A stretch of DNA of 64,000 nt from Salticus scenicus (lineage: Eukaryota; Arthropoda; Arachnida; Araneae; Salticidae): the NCBI GenBank assembly GCA_963930645.1, contig OZ005648.1, positions 249,837,436 to 249,901,435 of the forward strand, written 5' to 3'. The first letter of the stretch is position 1, and each line of letters starts with the position of its first letter. Made by a program: the position numbers and the translations under genes. The notes beneath the pieces were generated by a model that worked only from the letters and a program-made list of their open reading frames with translations, searched no databases and was not told the DNA's origin. Shown here in pieces: positions 35,368 to 46,686 of this stretch.

Positions 35368-36428
35368 ATGCCTAGTTTTACAAATGAAGAGTACGCGGAT
35401 ATGCATTTTGTCTATGGATTTTGCGATGGTAACTCTCGGAGAGCCGAAAAAGAATACTGTCTACGTTATCCACATCGTCGTGCGCCCAACCGTTCCGTAT
35501 TTGCCGCAATTCATCGAAGGATTAGGGAGAGTGGGTCTTTCGGTAGGGTGTACGAAAGGGGCCATGGTCGCCGCTCCGCCACCACTGAGGAATCCGTACT
35601 CGACCGAGTGGAGGAAAATCCAAATATGAGTTCACGCATACTTGCGAGAGAAGTTGGAATCTCCCAAAGTAAAGTGATGAATGTTTTGTGCAAAAACCGG
35701 AATCATCCATACCACTTCACACCGGTACAAGAATTACGCCGCTCAGATTTCCAAAAGCGGGTAACATTCTGCCGCTGGCTTTTGGAGCGAGATATTGAGG
35801 AACACCATTTCCTTAGAAAGATACTGTGGACAGATAAGTCACTTTTCACTCGGGATGGCATGGTAAATTTATATAACTGGCATCATCACGCTCAACAAAA
35901 TCCATTTGTAACACGAAACTCATCGTTCCAGACGCGATTCAGCTTCAATGTTTGGCTTGGAGTGGTTGGCGATCGCTTGATAGGTCCACATGTGTTCCAA
36001 GGTCATCTGACAAGTAATACATATTTGGAGTTTCTGGAACATTATCTTCCAGGATTACTTGATGTCATTCCTGTACCCCAACGAGCGGAAATCATTTTCC
36101 AACTCGATGAGGCCCCTGACATTATTTCAATGCTGTTCGGGACTTCTTGACTCAGCAGTATCCGCGATGGATTGGTCGTAATGAACCAGTTTCTTGGCCA
36201 CCTAGATCGCCAGACCTCACTCCATTGGACTTCTATGGTTGGGGTTTCCTGAAGCAAGAAGTTTACCGCACAGAAGTTGCCAGTTTTCAAAATTTAAGAA
36301 GCCGGCTCGATGATGCAATAATAAAACTGAGGGATGAGCTTTCGCTAAGCGCTACTGTGGTTTCCGTTCGTAAGAGGGCAAGGGCATGTATCAGGTGTGG
36401 GGGTGACCCATTTCAGCAGCGGCACTAA
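35368..36428 (+). pseudogene. Mariner-superfamily transposase, one frameshift
   Basis: The frame opens at ATG 35368 (MPSFTNEEYADMHFVYGF) and runs 260 residues to TGA. Homology resumes one frame over, from about 36120 to TAA 36428, so a single base was lost near 36118. The N-terminus has two helix-turn-helix blocks (~5-55 and ~72-115). The DDD catalytic core shows ILWTDKSLF (Asp156; Lys replaces the usual Glu after the Asp), FQLDEAP (Asp247) and, in the second frame, WPPRSPDLTPLDF. About 40 residues separate the second and third Asp, close to the DD41D type and unlike classical D34D mariner. Combined length ~353 residues is normal. The enzyme would cut and reinsert at TA. The frameshift makes this copy inactive unless it is a sequencing error. 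Confidence 0.85.
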
Positions 36429-36699
36429 ATTTTACACATCCTTTCGAATGCATATGTGCTTTAATCATAAACGTGAGATACGTTTTTTTTGCATCTTCCT
36501 TTGTGAAAGACGTGAGAAACGTCATACTAATTTTGTTTCCATTCCATTGTGTTTGTAAACTTAATACAACTGCTACTTTTCTTGTTTGCTTTTAAAACTT
36601 TCTTTTTTGCATCTAACAAAACAGCGGGCTGAAGTCGGACATGAAATCAGGAACGACCATGGCACTCCGTGAGTCTCCTTCTAGACGAATGTTGAGTTC

Positions 36700-37180
36700 A
36701 GTGATGAATGTTTTTCAAACAAAAGGCTAAATTTCTCCTGAACTAGAACGATATGGTTTATTGTGAGCTCATTCTAAAGCTTGTGGAATGGAGAAGTTTT
36801 TGGTAAATTTGACCGATTGTAGCTTGAACGGTCTATGCAGAATTGCCGGTTAAAGAATTTGGCGACAACTCGATTTTAAACTTCGCCAATGTTTTAGCGC
36901 TTGTAGCTCGCCGTCAAATTAAGTTATCCTAATGTAAATGATGTCACCCGATAGGATTTTTTCTGCTCTTTTCAAATATAGGCTTATTCTGCATGTAAGT
37001 CTTTCAGGAAGCTCAAAAATTTGGGTTTTTTCAGGCGGGAGGGAAAAAACAGATTTTTCTTCTATCTACCATAACTCGAAAACGGTTAGAGATAGGACAG
37101 AATTTCTATGGTGTTTTATGCTCCCCATGGGCTGTTCTATCACCACTTTTCGTTTGGCAGATTATGTCAAACTCACCCTG
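36700..37180 (-). repeat. Right long TIR of the mariner-type element
   Basis: Inverse of the left TIR. An ORF that crosses it (36938-37225) is a by-product. Confidence 0.85.
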
Positions 37181-37182
37181 TA

Positions 37183-38651
37183 TATATCCTTTATATTTTA
37201 TCCATTTCCTAAAAATTACTTTTAGAAAATGTTTATCTTCGACAGTTGTACATCAGTACAAAGATTTATTTCATTAAACCATAATTTTAGTTATTAAAAT
37301 AGTAAATTGCTAATACAACAGAGAAAGTCGATTTTTTTTTTTTTTAAATATAATAATAATAATTTAAAAAATAAAACTAAAATTGTATTATAATCAAAAA
37401 TGTACAAAATAACTAATTAAACATCTCTTTTTTTGAATTCTCTGAACTTCTCTTTTGTTTAAATTTTCGCTAAACTTCTCGTTCTATTTAAAATAATATT
37501 AAGTGTTATTTTTCAACGCATAAATCTACTAGCAACACAATAATGTATTTTCAAAATTATTTGCGCACAAAATGCATAGCTGAAAGTAAGTCATGTTGCA
37601 CAAACATTTTATATATACCTAAAAAAAAATCACATACTTGTATATCTGTGTTTATGTGTACAAGTAAGTAATCCCCTTATATACATAGCAAAAAAAAAAA
37701 AAAAATTATTTAAAAACGGTATTTATTGAATTATTCTACCAAGCATTCTAATCCTTCCTATTATTACGCAATTCAACAAAATTTAAATCAAATTATAGAA
37801 ATATGAAACATTTACATGTATATTTTACACTCAAGTAAAACTAAGTAGCTTATTCTTTATTCTCTTGAGCTATTTCAAAGCATGGAAAACTTGGAAAATA
37901 TCATATGAACCATATCTTTAATTGCTATGAGAGCTTTTACAAATCACTATAGTTGAATTTATAAGTACTGCTATACTTATACAGCTAAAAATTTAGCGTA
38001 TGAAAGCTAGATTCGTAGTCACTATCAAATAAGGAAAAATTTTAGCTAAGTACATTTTTTTGGTGTTTTATTACCTTTAAAAATATATTAAATGAAAGTA
38101 ATCATGTGATGCGTATGAATAAAGTTGTGCTTTATAAGCATAATCCGTAAGATTTTATAATACTAAAATTGTTCCTTTTCTCACTTCAAGGGATGTGTAT
38201 TTCTTTTAAAAATAATAGAAAATACAAATATTTAAATTATTTATTATATAACAAAGAACTACAAACTCCTTAACAAAACAATAACAGAATCTAGTTTTTC
38301 CTTCTAGGCGTTTCAAAAACGTCATTTTTTCAAAATAATTAATGGTAATTTGTTACTGTGAAAAATCATAAATTTTAATTTAGAAGCAAATGATGGAAAA
38401 TAATTACAAGGAAAATACTGAATAGTCATAAAATAACGTGGGATGTTGCAAAAATAACTGCAAAAAAACTGATTGATTATCAGCCAAATTTACTTCAATA
38501 TGTTCTTCTGAGAAAGAGAAGAAAAATAGTTCCACCTTTCACCACCAATATCAAAATGGTACTGTAAACAAAGCACTCCTTCCCCACCCCCTCCTAGAAA
38601 ACAAAATACAAAAATCAAGTGATTATTGCAAATGTTCAAATCGACATTATT

Positions 38652-38685
<34 letters not shown>

Positions 38686-41090
38686 CGTTACATTATATAC
38701 TGCATTCCGGCAAAAAGCAGTATTTGATAAAAATCAGCTTTGGTTAACAACACTTTGGCTAACATTATAATAAAACTCACACAACTGCCTCTGCAGTGAA
38801 TAATTTTTAAGATAGCTTATTTATAGTTTGGGGCATTTTATACACATATTTCAATGACGAACTCAAAATTGCCATTTTTTTCACAGCTATTAATTTGTAT
38901 GCCAAGATGAGGTATGAGCTTTTTATGTTCAATAGCTACCATCACTCAGTAAATTTGTACATCGATTAACGGCTTGTTAACTTTATAAGAGACTGATTTT
39001 ACTAACAGAGACAGAGAGAGAGATTTACTAACAGAACAATAATAATAGTGCTACAACAATAATGCTAGTGGTTAAATATTGAACAATAAAAAGTTTGTAG
39101 AAAGTCTCTAATGAATATTTTGGCAGAGCACTATATGATATCGAAGTTTCACAGTAACAAGCAATGTTTGAACAATATCTGAAATACAGAAATGCATCGT
39201 GTGTTACATGTACTACCCTGTGAAAAATCTTTCACAAATAAGTGAAAAGTTTGTTTTATAAGATAAGCATTACAGACATATAAACAAAAATTTTCATTTT
39301 GTGAAACCTCACTTTTTTCTCGTCATTAAATTAATTAGCGTAATTAATTACAAGATTAAGTAAATGCTTAGACATTTAACTTAATATTTTTAATTATTAC
39401 GACTACGATACCTTTGAATTTATAAATGTTTAACCAAGTTGAGGACTGCTAAAACTTGTAATATATTTTACATATTTTCCAAACATTGAAATTATTATTA
39501 TTGTTTTTTTAATGTCACCAATCATACTGATGTACTCTTTTTTAATGGTTTTGATAGTTATTACCAAAATATTATTTCAACCCAAAAATAACTTCCAGCG
39601 GTCATATATCAATGAAAATAAAGTCGTATCTCTCCAATACTGACATAAGAAATATTACTTGGAATTTACCTCTAGTTATTTATAAATCTTAGAATGAAAA
39701 AAAAAAAAATCTCATGTACTTTTTAATTAAACATTCAACCCCTTACAGGCATTTTTTCCCTTTAAGTCTACAAAAATGTACTTCACAAATGAATTGTCAT
39801 TACATTAACATACAATCGATCAAAATTACTCATTTTAGTCAGTAATAATAACAAATTCTATAATCACCAGAGGGCACATCTTATAGAAGAACCTATTTAA
39901 TGGATGCATGATCCGGGAGAAGAGGGACGTTGTTAACGACTAATTTTTAACAGTTCATGTGCACGCTTTTCCATTTGTAGATTCAGAGACTTCGCGAAGA
40001 AATAGTTGCTTAGATGATCATTAATTATAAGAAAAATAATAGATTGTTCTCTAATTATACATATCGTAGATTTAATGTTGATAAGGTGTTAAACAACTGC
40101 CTATTATTAAGATAATTGATACCCGAGGTAAACTGAAAGGAGTTCATAATTGATATTTGAGTTATTACAAAATAGAATTTGTTAATAACACAAAAGTTTT
40201 ACTTTGACCTATTTTTTTTAATTAAAAGAGAAAAAAACTAAAATAACACGAAAAAAAGTTTTGAGCTACATTAACGTAGTTAAATACACAACGAAAGAAA
40301 AATAACCTGGTGTGTCACTCACACGACTTTCTTTTACCCTAAAATTTAATACTATAAATACAAGTTGGAGATTAAGAGGTAAGATAACGAGTACCAGTAC
40401 TGTTATGTAAACCTATGTTAAACAATTCAAATTAGGCTTTGGAAGAGTTTTATGCGATAATTAGTTCTGTGTGAAAGGGGCTACCGCTCCTTCAACCCCC
40501 CTTTAATTAATGCACCTTCATTTATATAGGTCCATTAATGCACCTACATTATTATTTTAATTCTGTTATTAAAATTAAAAGTTCACTTAAAATTATACAG
40601 ACAATTTTCACACGCAACATTCATTGAAACTTATCAATCTTGATCAAACTTTTAAAGCAACAAACTTATATTAACTTCAAAATACAACATTTGGATCTCC
40701 TAAAATTATTCGTTTTTAAGTTACTCTAAGAGACACAGACAAAGATCAAATGTTAAAAAACTTGACTACGGTAATCAAGAAGCCTCAAAATGTGTAAATA
40801 TACAAAAAACAAGTGATGAATATTTAGCTTAAAACATACATTATTTACCATACCTCTATGAGGAATTTATTTCAATTCCCGAACATCCTTTCTAGAAATG
40901 GTAAAACATTATTAAAAAATCACATCCACTAACAACAAATAACTAGTGTGTTGTGGCCACCACATGACTTTCTTCTATATTTTCCTGTACAAATTCACTC
41001 AGTAAAAATAATTTATTAAAATTATTATTTAAAAAAGTTATCTTCCATGATAATGCAGACAATTTCCATATTAGAGAAGTAATATAACAC
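37183..41090. other. AT-rich intergenic DNA, no gene found
   Basis: Nearly 4 kb without a supported feature. T tract of ~33 at 38657-38684, A tract at ~37689-37704, (GA)n-like acagagacagagagagaga near 39004. Two similar phrases (gtgtgtcactcacacgactt at 40310 and gtgttgtggccaccacatga at 40947) hint at an old duplication. No motif-bearing ORF. Confidence 0.5.
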
Positions 41091-41094
41091 ACTT

Positions 41095-41560
41095 GTGATA
41101 TAGATTATCACATATTATAAAATTTATAGTTTTCTGTTTAAAGGGATAGGTAAATTATCTAAATGAATTAAATTATAAATTAAATTTCTTAATCTTAAAC
41201 AACTACTTAAAATAAAACGATTTTATCCTATAAATAATAAATTTTACATTATGCGTTTTCTAATTTTTATATCTTCCCTTTCATCCCTTTATGAATGTAA
41301 CTGAAACAAAAATCTTTGATCTGTTCCCAGTATTCACTTAACAAGCTTAACGTACTAAAAATTCTTTTCGCTCTGTAGATGATAATGTTTTGTCTTATTT
41401 CTATCCTTTTGTTTTGGGAAACCAGAAAATAATTAATTCGGTCTCTTTTAATCTTACATTGAAATGTAACTCCTGCAACCTCTTGTCACCAATTTTACAT
41501 CAACAGTTAAATAGAATATTTGCTTAGCTAGATATTTTCCCAGGGTCTAAGGCTTGGCGA
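41095..41560 (+). repeat. Dispersed AT-rich repeat, copy 2
   Basis: Counterpart of 30790-31330: tatcacatattataaaattt, gataggtaaattatc, tttttatatcttccctttc, aaaatctttgatctgttccc. Boundaries unclear. Confidence 0.45.
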
Positions 41561-42127
41561 AATCATGCCAACATTCACTATCAACGGTCAATAAATTATT
41601 CGTCACTTTTTTTAAAAATATACATGTGAATGTTCATAAAGTAAAGCAACCATTTTCTATCTTCACACTTTGAACTTGGCGTGTAATTAAACGCCAAATG
41701 CATTGTCATTTGTTTTGCTTCAGTTTGGGAGCGAACACTTTCTTACTGTTTACTGACCACATAAGACATGTAAGAGCTCAAGAGAGATTCGGGCCTAGGG
41801 CCCGGCATGGTTCTCGCGGTTGTTTCCCCACTCCATGCTGTATGCTTTGTACTGATATTCCATCTGTGGTCACGCTCAAAATTAGACGTTTTGGAATATT
41901 AAATAAATGTACTTTAATCGATTTACTGCCTCTTGGATGCGTTCTTGGGTAACCAGTTATCATCTTTAATTAATTTTGACTTGACTCTTTTTTTCAGCTT
42001 TTTTTTAGCGGCCAACGCAATGAAGACTAACTTTTCAACAGTTGATAAACTTCGTCGGATACTGTGCTTCATCTATATAACAACACTAAATATCTAAAAA
42101 AAGCTTAATTTATTCTCAATATTATAA
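41561..42127. other. Unassigned DNA with a GC-richer patch
   Basis: 41780-41945 (gggcctagggcccggcatgg, ctcttggatgcgttcttggg) is less AT-rich and gives open frames on both strands without a recognisable domain. Confidence 0.4.
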
Positions 42128-42301
42128 AAGTAAAAAAAAAAGTACACTTAATACGGTTTTGTTAAATAAATCCTTGTCGAATCCTGTTCTTATAAGATCA
42201 TGATTGGATAAGGATTTATTTAACAAAACCGTACGAAGTGTACTTTTTTTTTTACATAGGAATTTTTGCTAGTGTTCGGACACTTTTGTTAGCGGATGTA
42301 G
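42128..42301 (+). mobile_element. MITE-A copy 4, left end missing
   Basis: Interior palindrome agtacacttaatacggtttt ... aaaaccgtacgaagtgtact and right end gacacttttgttagcggatg followed by TA. The outermost left terminus is not present. Confidence 0.7.
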
Positions 42302-42579
42302 CTTGATACGGTTTTGTAAAAAAAAAGTTGCGTGTACAAAATATGATGAGTCCATTAGTTGTATGAATTCAGGAAACGAGGTTGAGTTCCAGTAGGGTCA
42401 CAGAAGATACATATTCTTGAAAAATAAGACTGGAGTTTTCCGATAATACCTTGCAGCGTAGTTACGTGAATTTAGGGATACATGGGTCACACTTGGGATA
42501 CACGGCATAAATTCTTGTAGATGATATATAATTTTGAGAAAGAAGACTGAAGGGATCCTATAACAACTTGCAACCTAGT

Positions 42580-42796
42580 TACAGTCGGTAACAGAAGTCT
42601 CCGAACACTAGCAAAATTTCCTATATAAAAAAAGTACACTTAATACAGTTTTGTTAAATAAATCGTTGTCGAATCCTGTTTTTAGACTAACTAAGAACAG
42701 GATTCGACAAGGATTTATTTAACAAAACTGTATTAAGTGTATTTTTTTCACATAGGAATTTTCGCTAGTGTTCGGAGACTTTTGTTACCGACTGTA
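42580..42796. mobile_element. MITE-A copy 5, complete (217 bp)
   Basis: The reference copy of the family. Ends tacagtcggtaacagaagtc and, complemented, tacagtcggtaacaaaagtc; 45-bp termini (to actagcaaaatttcctat) and an inner palindrome (acttaatacagttttgttaa) make it almost a perfect hairpin. Flanked by TA. Inserted in the left arm of the foldback element, so it is younger than that element. Confidence 0.9.
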
Positions 42797-43284
42797 CATG
42801 ACTTTTTGAGGCAAGGTTGAATTCAAAGATGGTCACATTAGTGTTGCATGCCTAAATTATCTGTAGACGAAAAGTTAAAAAGTAGACAGGAAAATTCCAA
42901 CAGATAATTTTGACATGTAACACTAACGTGACCATCCTTGAACTCAACCTTGCCTCAAAAATTCATGTAACTGCGTAACTACACTGCAAGTTGTTATAGG
43001 ATCCCTTCAGTCATGTTTTACAAAATTATATATCTTTTACAAGAATTTATGCCATTTATCCCTAGTGTGACCCTACTGGAACTCAACCTGATTTTCTAAA
43101 TTCATGTAACTACGTTGCAAGGTATTATCGGAAAACTCCAGTCTTATTTTTCAAGAGTTTGTATCTTCTATAGGATTTGGACATGTATCCCTAGTGTGAC
43201 CCTACTGGAACTCAACCTTGTTTCCTGAATTCGTACAACTAATAAAAATAATAGATTCATCATATTTTGTACACGTTACTTTTT

Positions 43285-43555
43285 TAAGCTATTGTATAGC
43301 TTTTATCGCGGGCTTTGAGCGCGGCGACCGAATCGAAAAATTCCGTAACGAAAAAAAAACCTAACACAGTTCGGCAGACTTCGGTAGACTTCGGCTGTAC
43401 GAAGCTCGCACGGATCGAGCCGAGCTGCTCCGAAATCGGACGAATACGTAAGCAGCTGTTTGTGAGAAAGTATATAGGTGTATAGGTATCTATCATCTAT
43501 GTACAACAGTGAATAGCTGTACGCGTAACATTTGTGTATAAAGTAGATCAGATAA
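43285..43555. other. GC-richer head of the satellite-bearing insert
   Basis: Begins taagctattgtatagctttt then atcgcgggctttgagcgcgg, and continues with gcagacttcggtagacttcg, tacgaagctcgcacggatcg. A direct echo of the start (gctatgcaatagctttaccg) lies at the far end, 46610-46629. Sequences of this kind are, from memory, common in arthropod rolling-circle (Helitron/Helentron) non-autonomous elements that carry tandem arrays. No coding gene is supported; the overlapping minus-strand ORFs lack motifs. Confidence 0.4.
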
Positions 43556-46545
43556 AACTTGAATATCCCAATTCGACTTGCAGGCCTTTAAAACCTATTA
43601 AATACCTTTTCTCTATTAAAATTTGTTTTCTTATCGGTCACCACGCTCAAAAAAGGTAACTTAAATTAATATCAAAGAAAAAACTTGAATATCCCCATTC
43701 GACTTACAGGCCTTTAAAACCTATTAAAATACCTTTTCTCTATTAAAATTTGTTTTCTTATCGATCACCACGCTCAAAAAAGGTAACTTGAATTAATATC
43801 AAAGAAAAAAATTGGATATCCCCATTCGACTTGCAGGCCTTTAAAACCTATTAAATACCTTTTCTCTATTAAAATTTGTTTTCTTATCATTATTGTTATC
43901 TTATCATTATTGTTATCTTATTCATGAATATCAAAGAAAAAACCTTGAATATCCCCATTCGACTTGCAGGCCTTTAAAACCTATTAAATACCTTTTCTCT
44001 ATTAAAATTTGTTTTATATCGGTCACCACGCTCAAAAAGTGTAACTTGAATTAATATCAAAGAAAAAACTTGAATATCCCCATTCGACTTGCAGGCCTTT
44101 AAAACCTATTAAATACCTTTTCTCTATTAAAATTTGTTTTCTTATCGGTCACCACGCTCAAATGTGTAACTTGAATTAACATCAAACAAAAAACTTGAAT
44201 ATCCCCATTCGACTTGCAGGCCTTTAAAACCTATTAAAATACCTTTTCTCTATTAAAATGTCTTTTCTTATCATTATTGTTATCTTATCATTATTGTTAT
44301 TTTATTCATTAATATCAAAGAAAAAACTTGAATATCCCCATTCGACTTGCAGGCCTTTAAAACCTATTAAAATACCTTTTCTCTATTAAAATGTCTTTTC
44401 TTATCATTATTGTTATCTTATCATTATTGTTATTTTATTCATTAATATCAAAGAAAAAACTTGAATATCCCCATTCGACTTGCAGGCCTTTAAAACCTAT
44501 TAAATACCTTTTCTCTATTAAAATTTGTTTTCTTATCGGTCACCACGCTCAAAAAGTGTAACTTGAATTAATATCAAAGAAAAAACTTGAATATCCCCAT
44601 TGGACTTGCAGGCCATTAAAACCTATTAAATACCTTTTCTCTATTAAAATTTGTGTTCTTATCATTATTGTTATCTTATTCATTAATATCAAAGAAAAAA
44701 CTTGAATGGCCCCATTCGACTTGCAGGCCTTTAAAACTTATTAAATGCCTTTTCTCTATTAAAATTTGCTTTCTTATCGGTCACCACGCTCAAAAAGTGT
44801 AACTTGAATTAATATCAAAGAAAAAACTTGAATATCCCCATTCGACTTGCATGCCTTTAAAACCTATTAAATACCTTTTCTCTATTAAATTTTTTTTTCT
44901 TATTATTGTTATCGTATTCATTAATATCAAAGAAAAAACTTGAATAACCCCATTCGACTTGCAGGCCTTTAAAACCTATTAAATACCTTTTCTCTATTAA
45001 AATTTGTTTTCTTATTATTGTTATCTTATTCATTAATATCAAAGAAAAAACTTGAATATCCCCATTCGACTTGCAGGCCTTTAAAACCTATTAAATACCT
45101 TTTCTCTATTAAAATTTGTTTTCTTATCGGTCACCACGCTCAAAAAGTGTAACTTGAAATTATATCAAAGAAAAAACTTGAATATCCCCATTCGACTTGC
45201 AGGCCTTTAAAAACCTATTAAAATACCTTTTTTCAAAAAATAGAGTTAGATCATTGAAATTTGGTACATCGAGGTTTTCGATACCTACAAATCGATTGCG
45301 GATATTTTTGATATATTCTCATTGCGGATATATTCTCATTTATTCAATAAATGAAGAAAAATTGTTTTCTTATCGGTCACCACGCTCAAAAAGTGTAACT
45401 TGAATTAATAACAAAGAAAAAACTTGAATATGCCCATTCGACTTGCAGGCCTTTAAAACCTATTAAAATACCTTTTCTCTATTAAAATTTGTTTTCTTAT
45501 TATTGTTATCTTATTCATTAATATCAAAGAAAAAACTTGAATATCCCCATTCGACTTGCAGGCCTTTAAAACCTATTAAATACCTTTTCTCTATTAAAAT
45601 TTGTTTTCTTATCGGTCACCACGCTCAAAAAGTGTAACTTGAAATTATATCAAAGAAAAAACTTGAATATCCCCATTCGACTTGCAGGCCTTTAAAAACC
45701 TATTAAAATACCTTTTTTCAAAAAATAGAGTTAGATCATTGAAATTTGGTACATCGAGGTTTTCGATACCTACAAATCGATTGCGGATATTTTTGATATA
45801 TTCTCATTGCGGATATATTCTCATTTATTCAATAAATGAAAAAAAATTGTTTTCTTATCGGTCACCACGCTCAAAAAGTGTAACTTGAATTAATATCAAA
45901 GAAAAACTTGAATATCCCCATTCGACTTGCAGGCCTTTAAAACCTATTAAATACCTTTTCTCTATTAAAATTTGTTTTCTTATCGGTCACCACGCTCAAA
46001 AAGTGTAACTTGAATTAATATCAAAGAAAAAACTTGAATATCCCCATTCGACTTGCATGCCTTTAAAACCTATTAAATACCTTTTCTCTATTAAAATTTG
46101 TTTTCTTATCGGTCACCACGCTCAAAAAGTGTAACTTGAATTAATATTAAAGAAAAAACTTGAATATCCCCATTCGACTTGCAGGCCTTTAAAACCTATT
46201 AAATACCTTTTCTCTATTAAAATTTGTTTTCTTATCGGTCACCACGCTTAAAAAGTGTAACTTGAAATTATATCAAAGAAAAAACTTGAATATCCCCATT
46301 CGACTTGCAGGCCTTTAAAAACCTATTAAAATACATTTTCTCAAAAAATAGAGTTAGATCATTCAAATTTGGTACATCGAGGTTTTCGATACCTACAAAT
46401 CGATTGCGGATATTTTTGATATATTCTCATTGCGGATATATTCTCATTTATTCAATAAGAGAAAAAAATTGTTTTATTATCGGTCACCACGCTCAAAAAG
46501 TGTAACTTGAATTACTATCAAAGAGAAAACTTGAATTAATATCAA
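43556..46545 (+). repeat. ~125-bp satellite, about 21 monomers
   Basis: The anchor gaatatccccattcgacttg recurs ~21 times from 43556 to 46284 at spacings of about 110-133. The consensus continues caggcctttaaaacctatta, ataccttttctctattaaaa, then one of two alternatives: ttatcggtcaccacgctcaa + gtgtaacttgaattaatatc, or a shorter tcattattgttatcttattc. Three monomers instead carry a ~110-bp insert (about 45233-45360, 45718-45846 and 46341-46462). The inserts give the same 66-68-residue ORF three times, which is not a gene. Confidence 0.9.
45233..46462 (+). repeat. Three satellite inserts related to the palindrome's ~115-bp unit
   Basis: Within this span, at about 45238-45355, 45723-45840 and 46346-46460, the satellite is interrupted by agagttagatcattgaaatt, tggtacatcgaggttttcga, tacctacaaatcgattgcgg and gatatttttgatatattctc. 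The first ~75 bases match the ~115-bp unit of the 1-2401 palindrome almost word for word. The remainder is a short gcggatatattctcatt duplication. The first two inserts, with flanks, are ~485 bp apart and nearly identical, so the array has a larger secondary period here. Confidence 0.8.
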
Positions 46546-46686
46546 AGAAAAAAAAAATACTGCATAAATAAAATAAATAAATAATTATAATTGCATAAGT
46601 TGATAAAAAATGCTATGCAATAGCTTTACCGCGGCAGTCCTCGAGTGCCACACGTATTTTTTTTTTACTATAACCGTATCAAGCTA

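Larger units (their letters stand above)
34404..37180 (+). mobile_element. Mariner-type transposon with ~480-bp terminal inverted repeats
   Basis: TA-flanked ends (34402-34403 and 37181-37182) read cagggtgagtttgacataat on the left and as its inverse on the right. The inverted repeat is far longer than in ordinary mariners. 34404-34890 pairs with about 36700-37180 throughout (for example gggtgacatcatttacatca, ctacaatcggtcaaatttac, ggagaaatttagccttttg), with only scattered mismatches and small indels. Between them lie a promoter-side region of ~470 bp and one transposase gene broken by a single frameshift. At 2.78 kb it is about twice a canonical mariner. High arm similarity and a nearly intact gene suggest fairly recent activity. 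Confidence 0.9.
42300..46686. mobile_element. Foldback element hosting a MITE and a satellite-bearing insert
   Basis: The outer ends tagcttgatacgg (42300) and ccgtatcaagcta (to 46686) are inverted and TA-flanked. The arms pair over ~350 bp around an axis near 42875: gttgagttccagtagggtca against tgaccctactggaactcaac, gaagggatcctataacaact against agttgttataggatcccttc. The left arm is split by MITE-A at 42580-42796. The right arm is split near its end, in a T run, by a ~3.35-kb insert (43285-46655), after which the arm resumes with ttttttactataaccgtatc. Removing both inserts would leave an ~800-bp almost complete hairpin. No coding sequence. Confidence 0.75.

Noticed and set aside
41698..41963. 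Overlapping ORFs on both strands in a GC-richer patch
   Set aside because: Neither strand shows a domain, and openness on both strands follows from base composition. Kept only as an unassigned patch.
45197..46505. Three copies of a 66-68-residue ORF beginning MQAFKNLLKY
   Set aside because: The ORF starts inside the satellite monomer and ends in the inserted unit. It repeats because the DNA repeats, and it has no domain or substitution pattern suggesting protein selection.
43556..46545. CRISPR-like regular repeats with alternating segments
   Set aside because: The genome is eukaryotic, the monomers are contiguous with no unique spacers of constant length, and no cas genes exist. It is a satellite.
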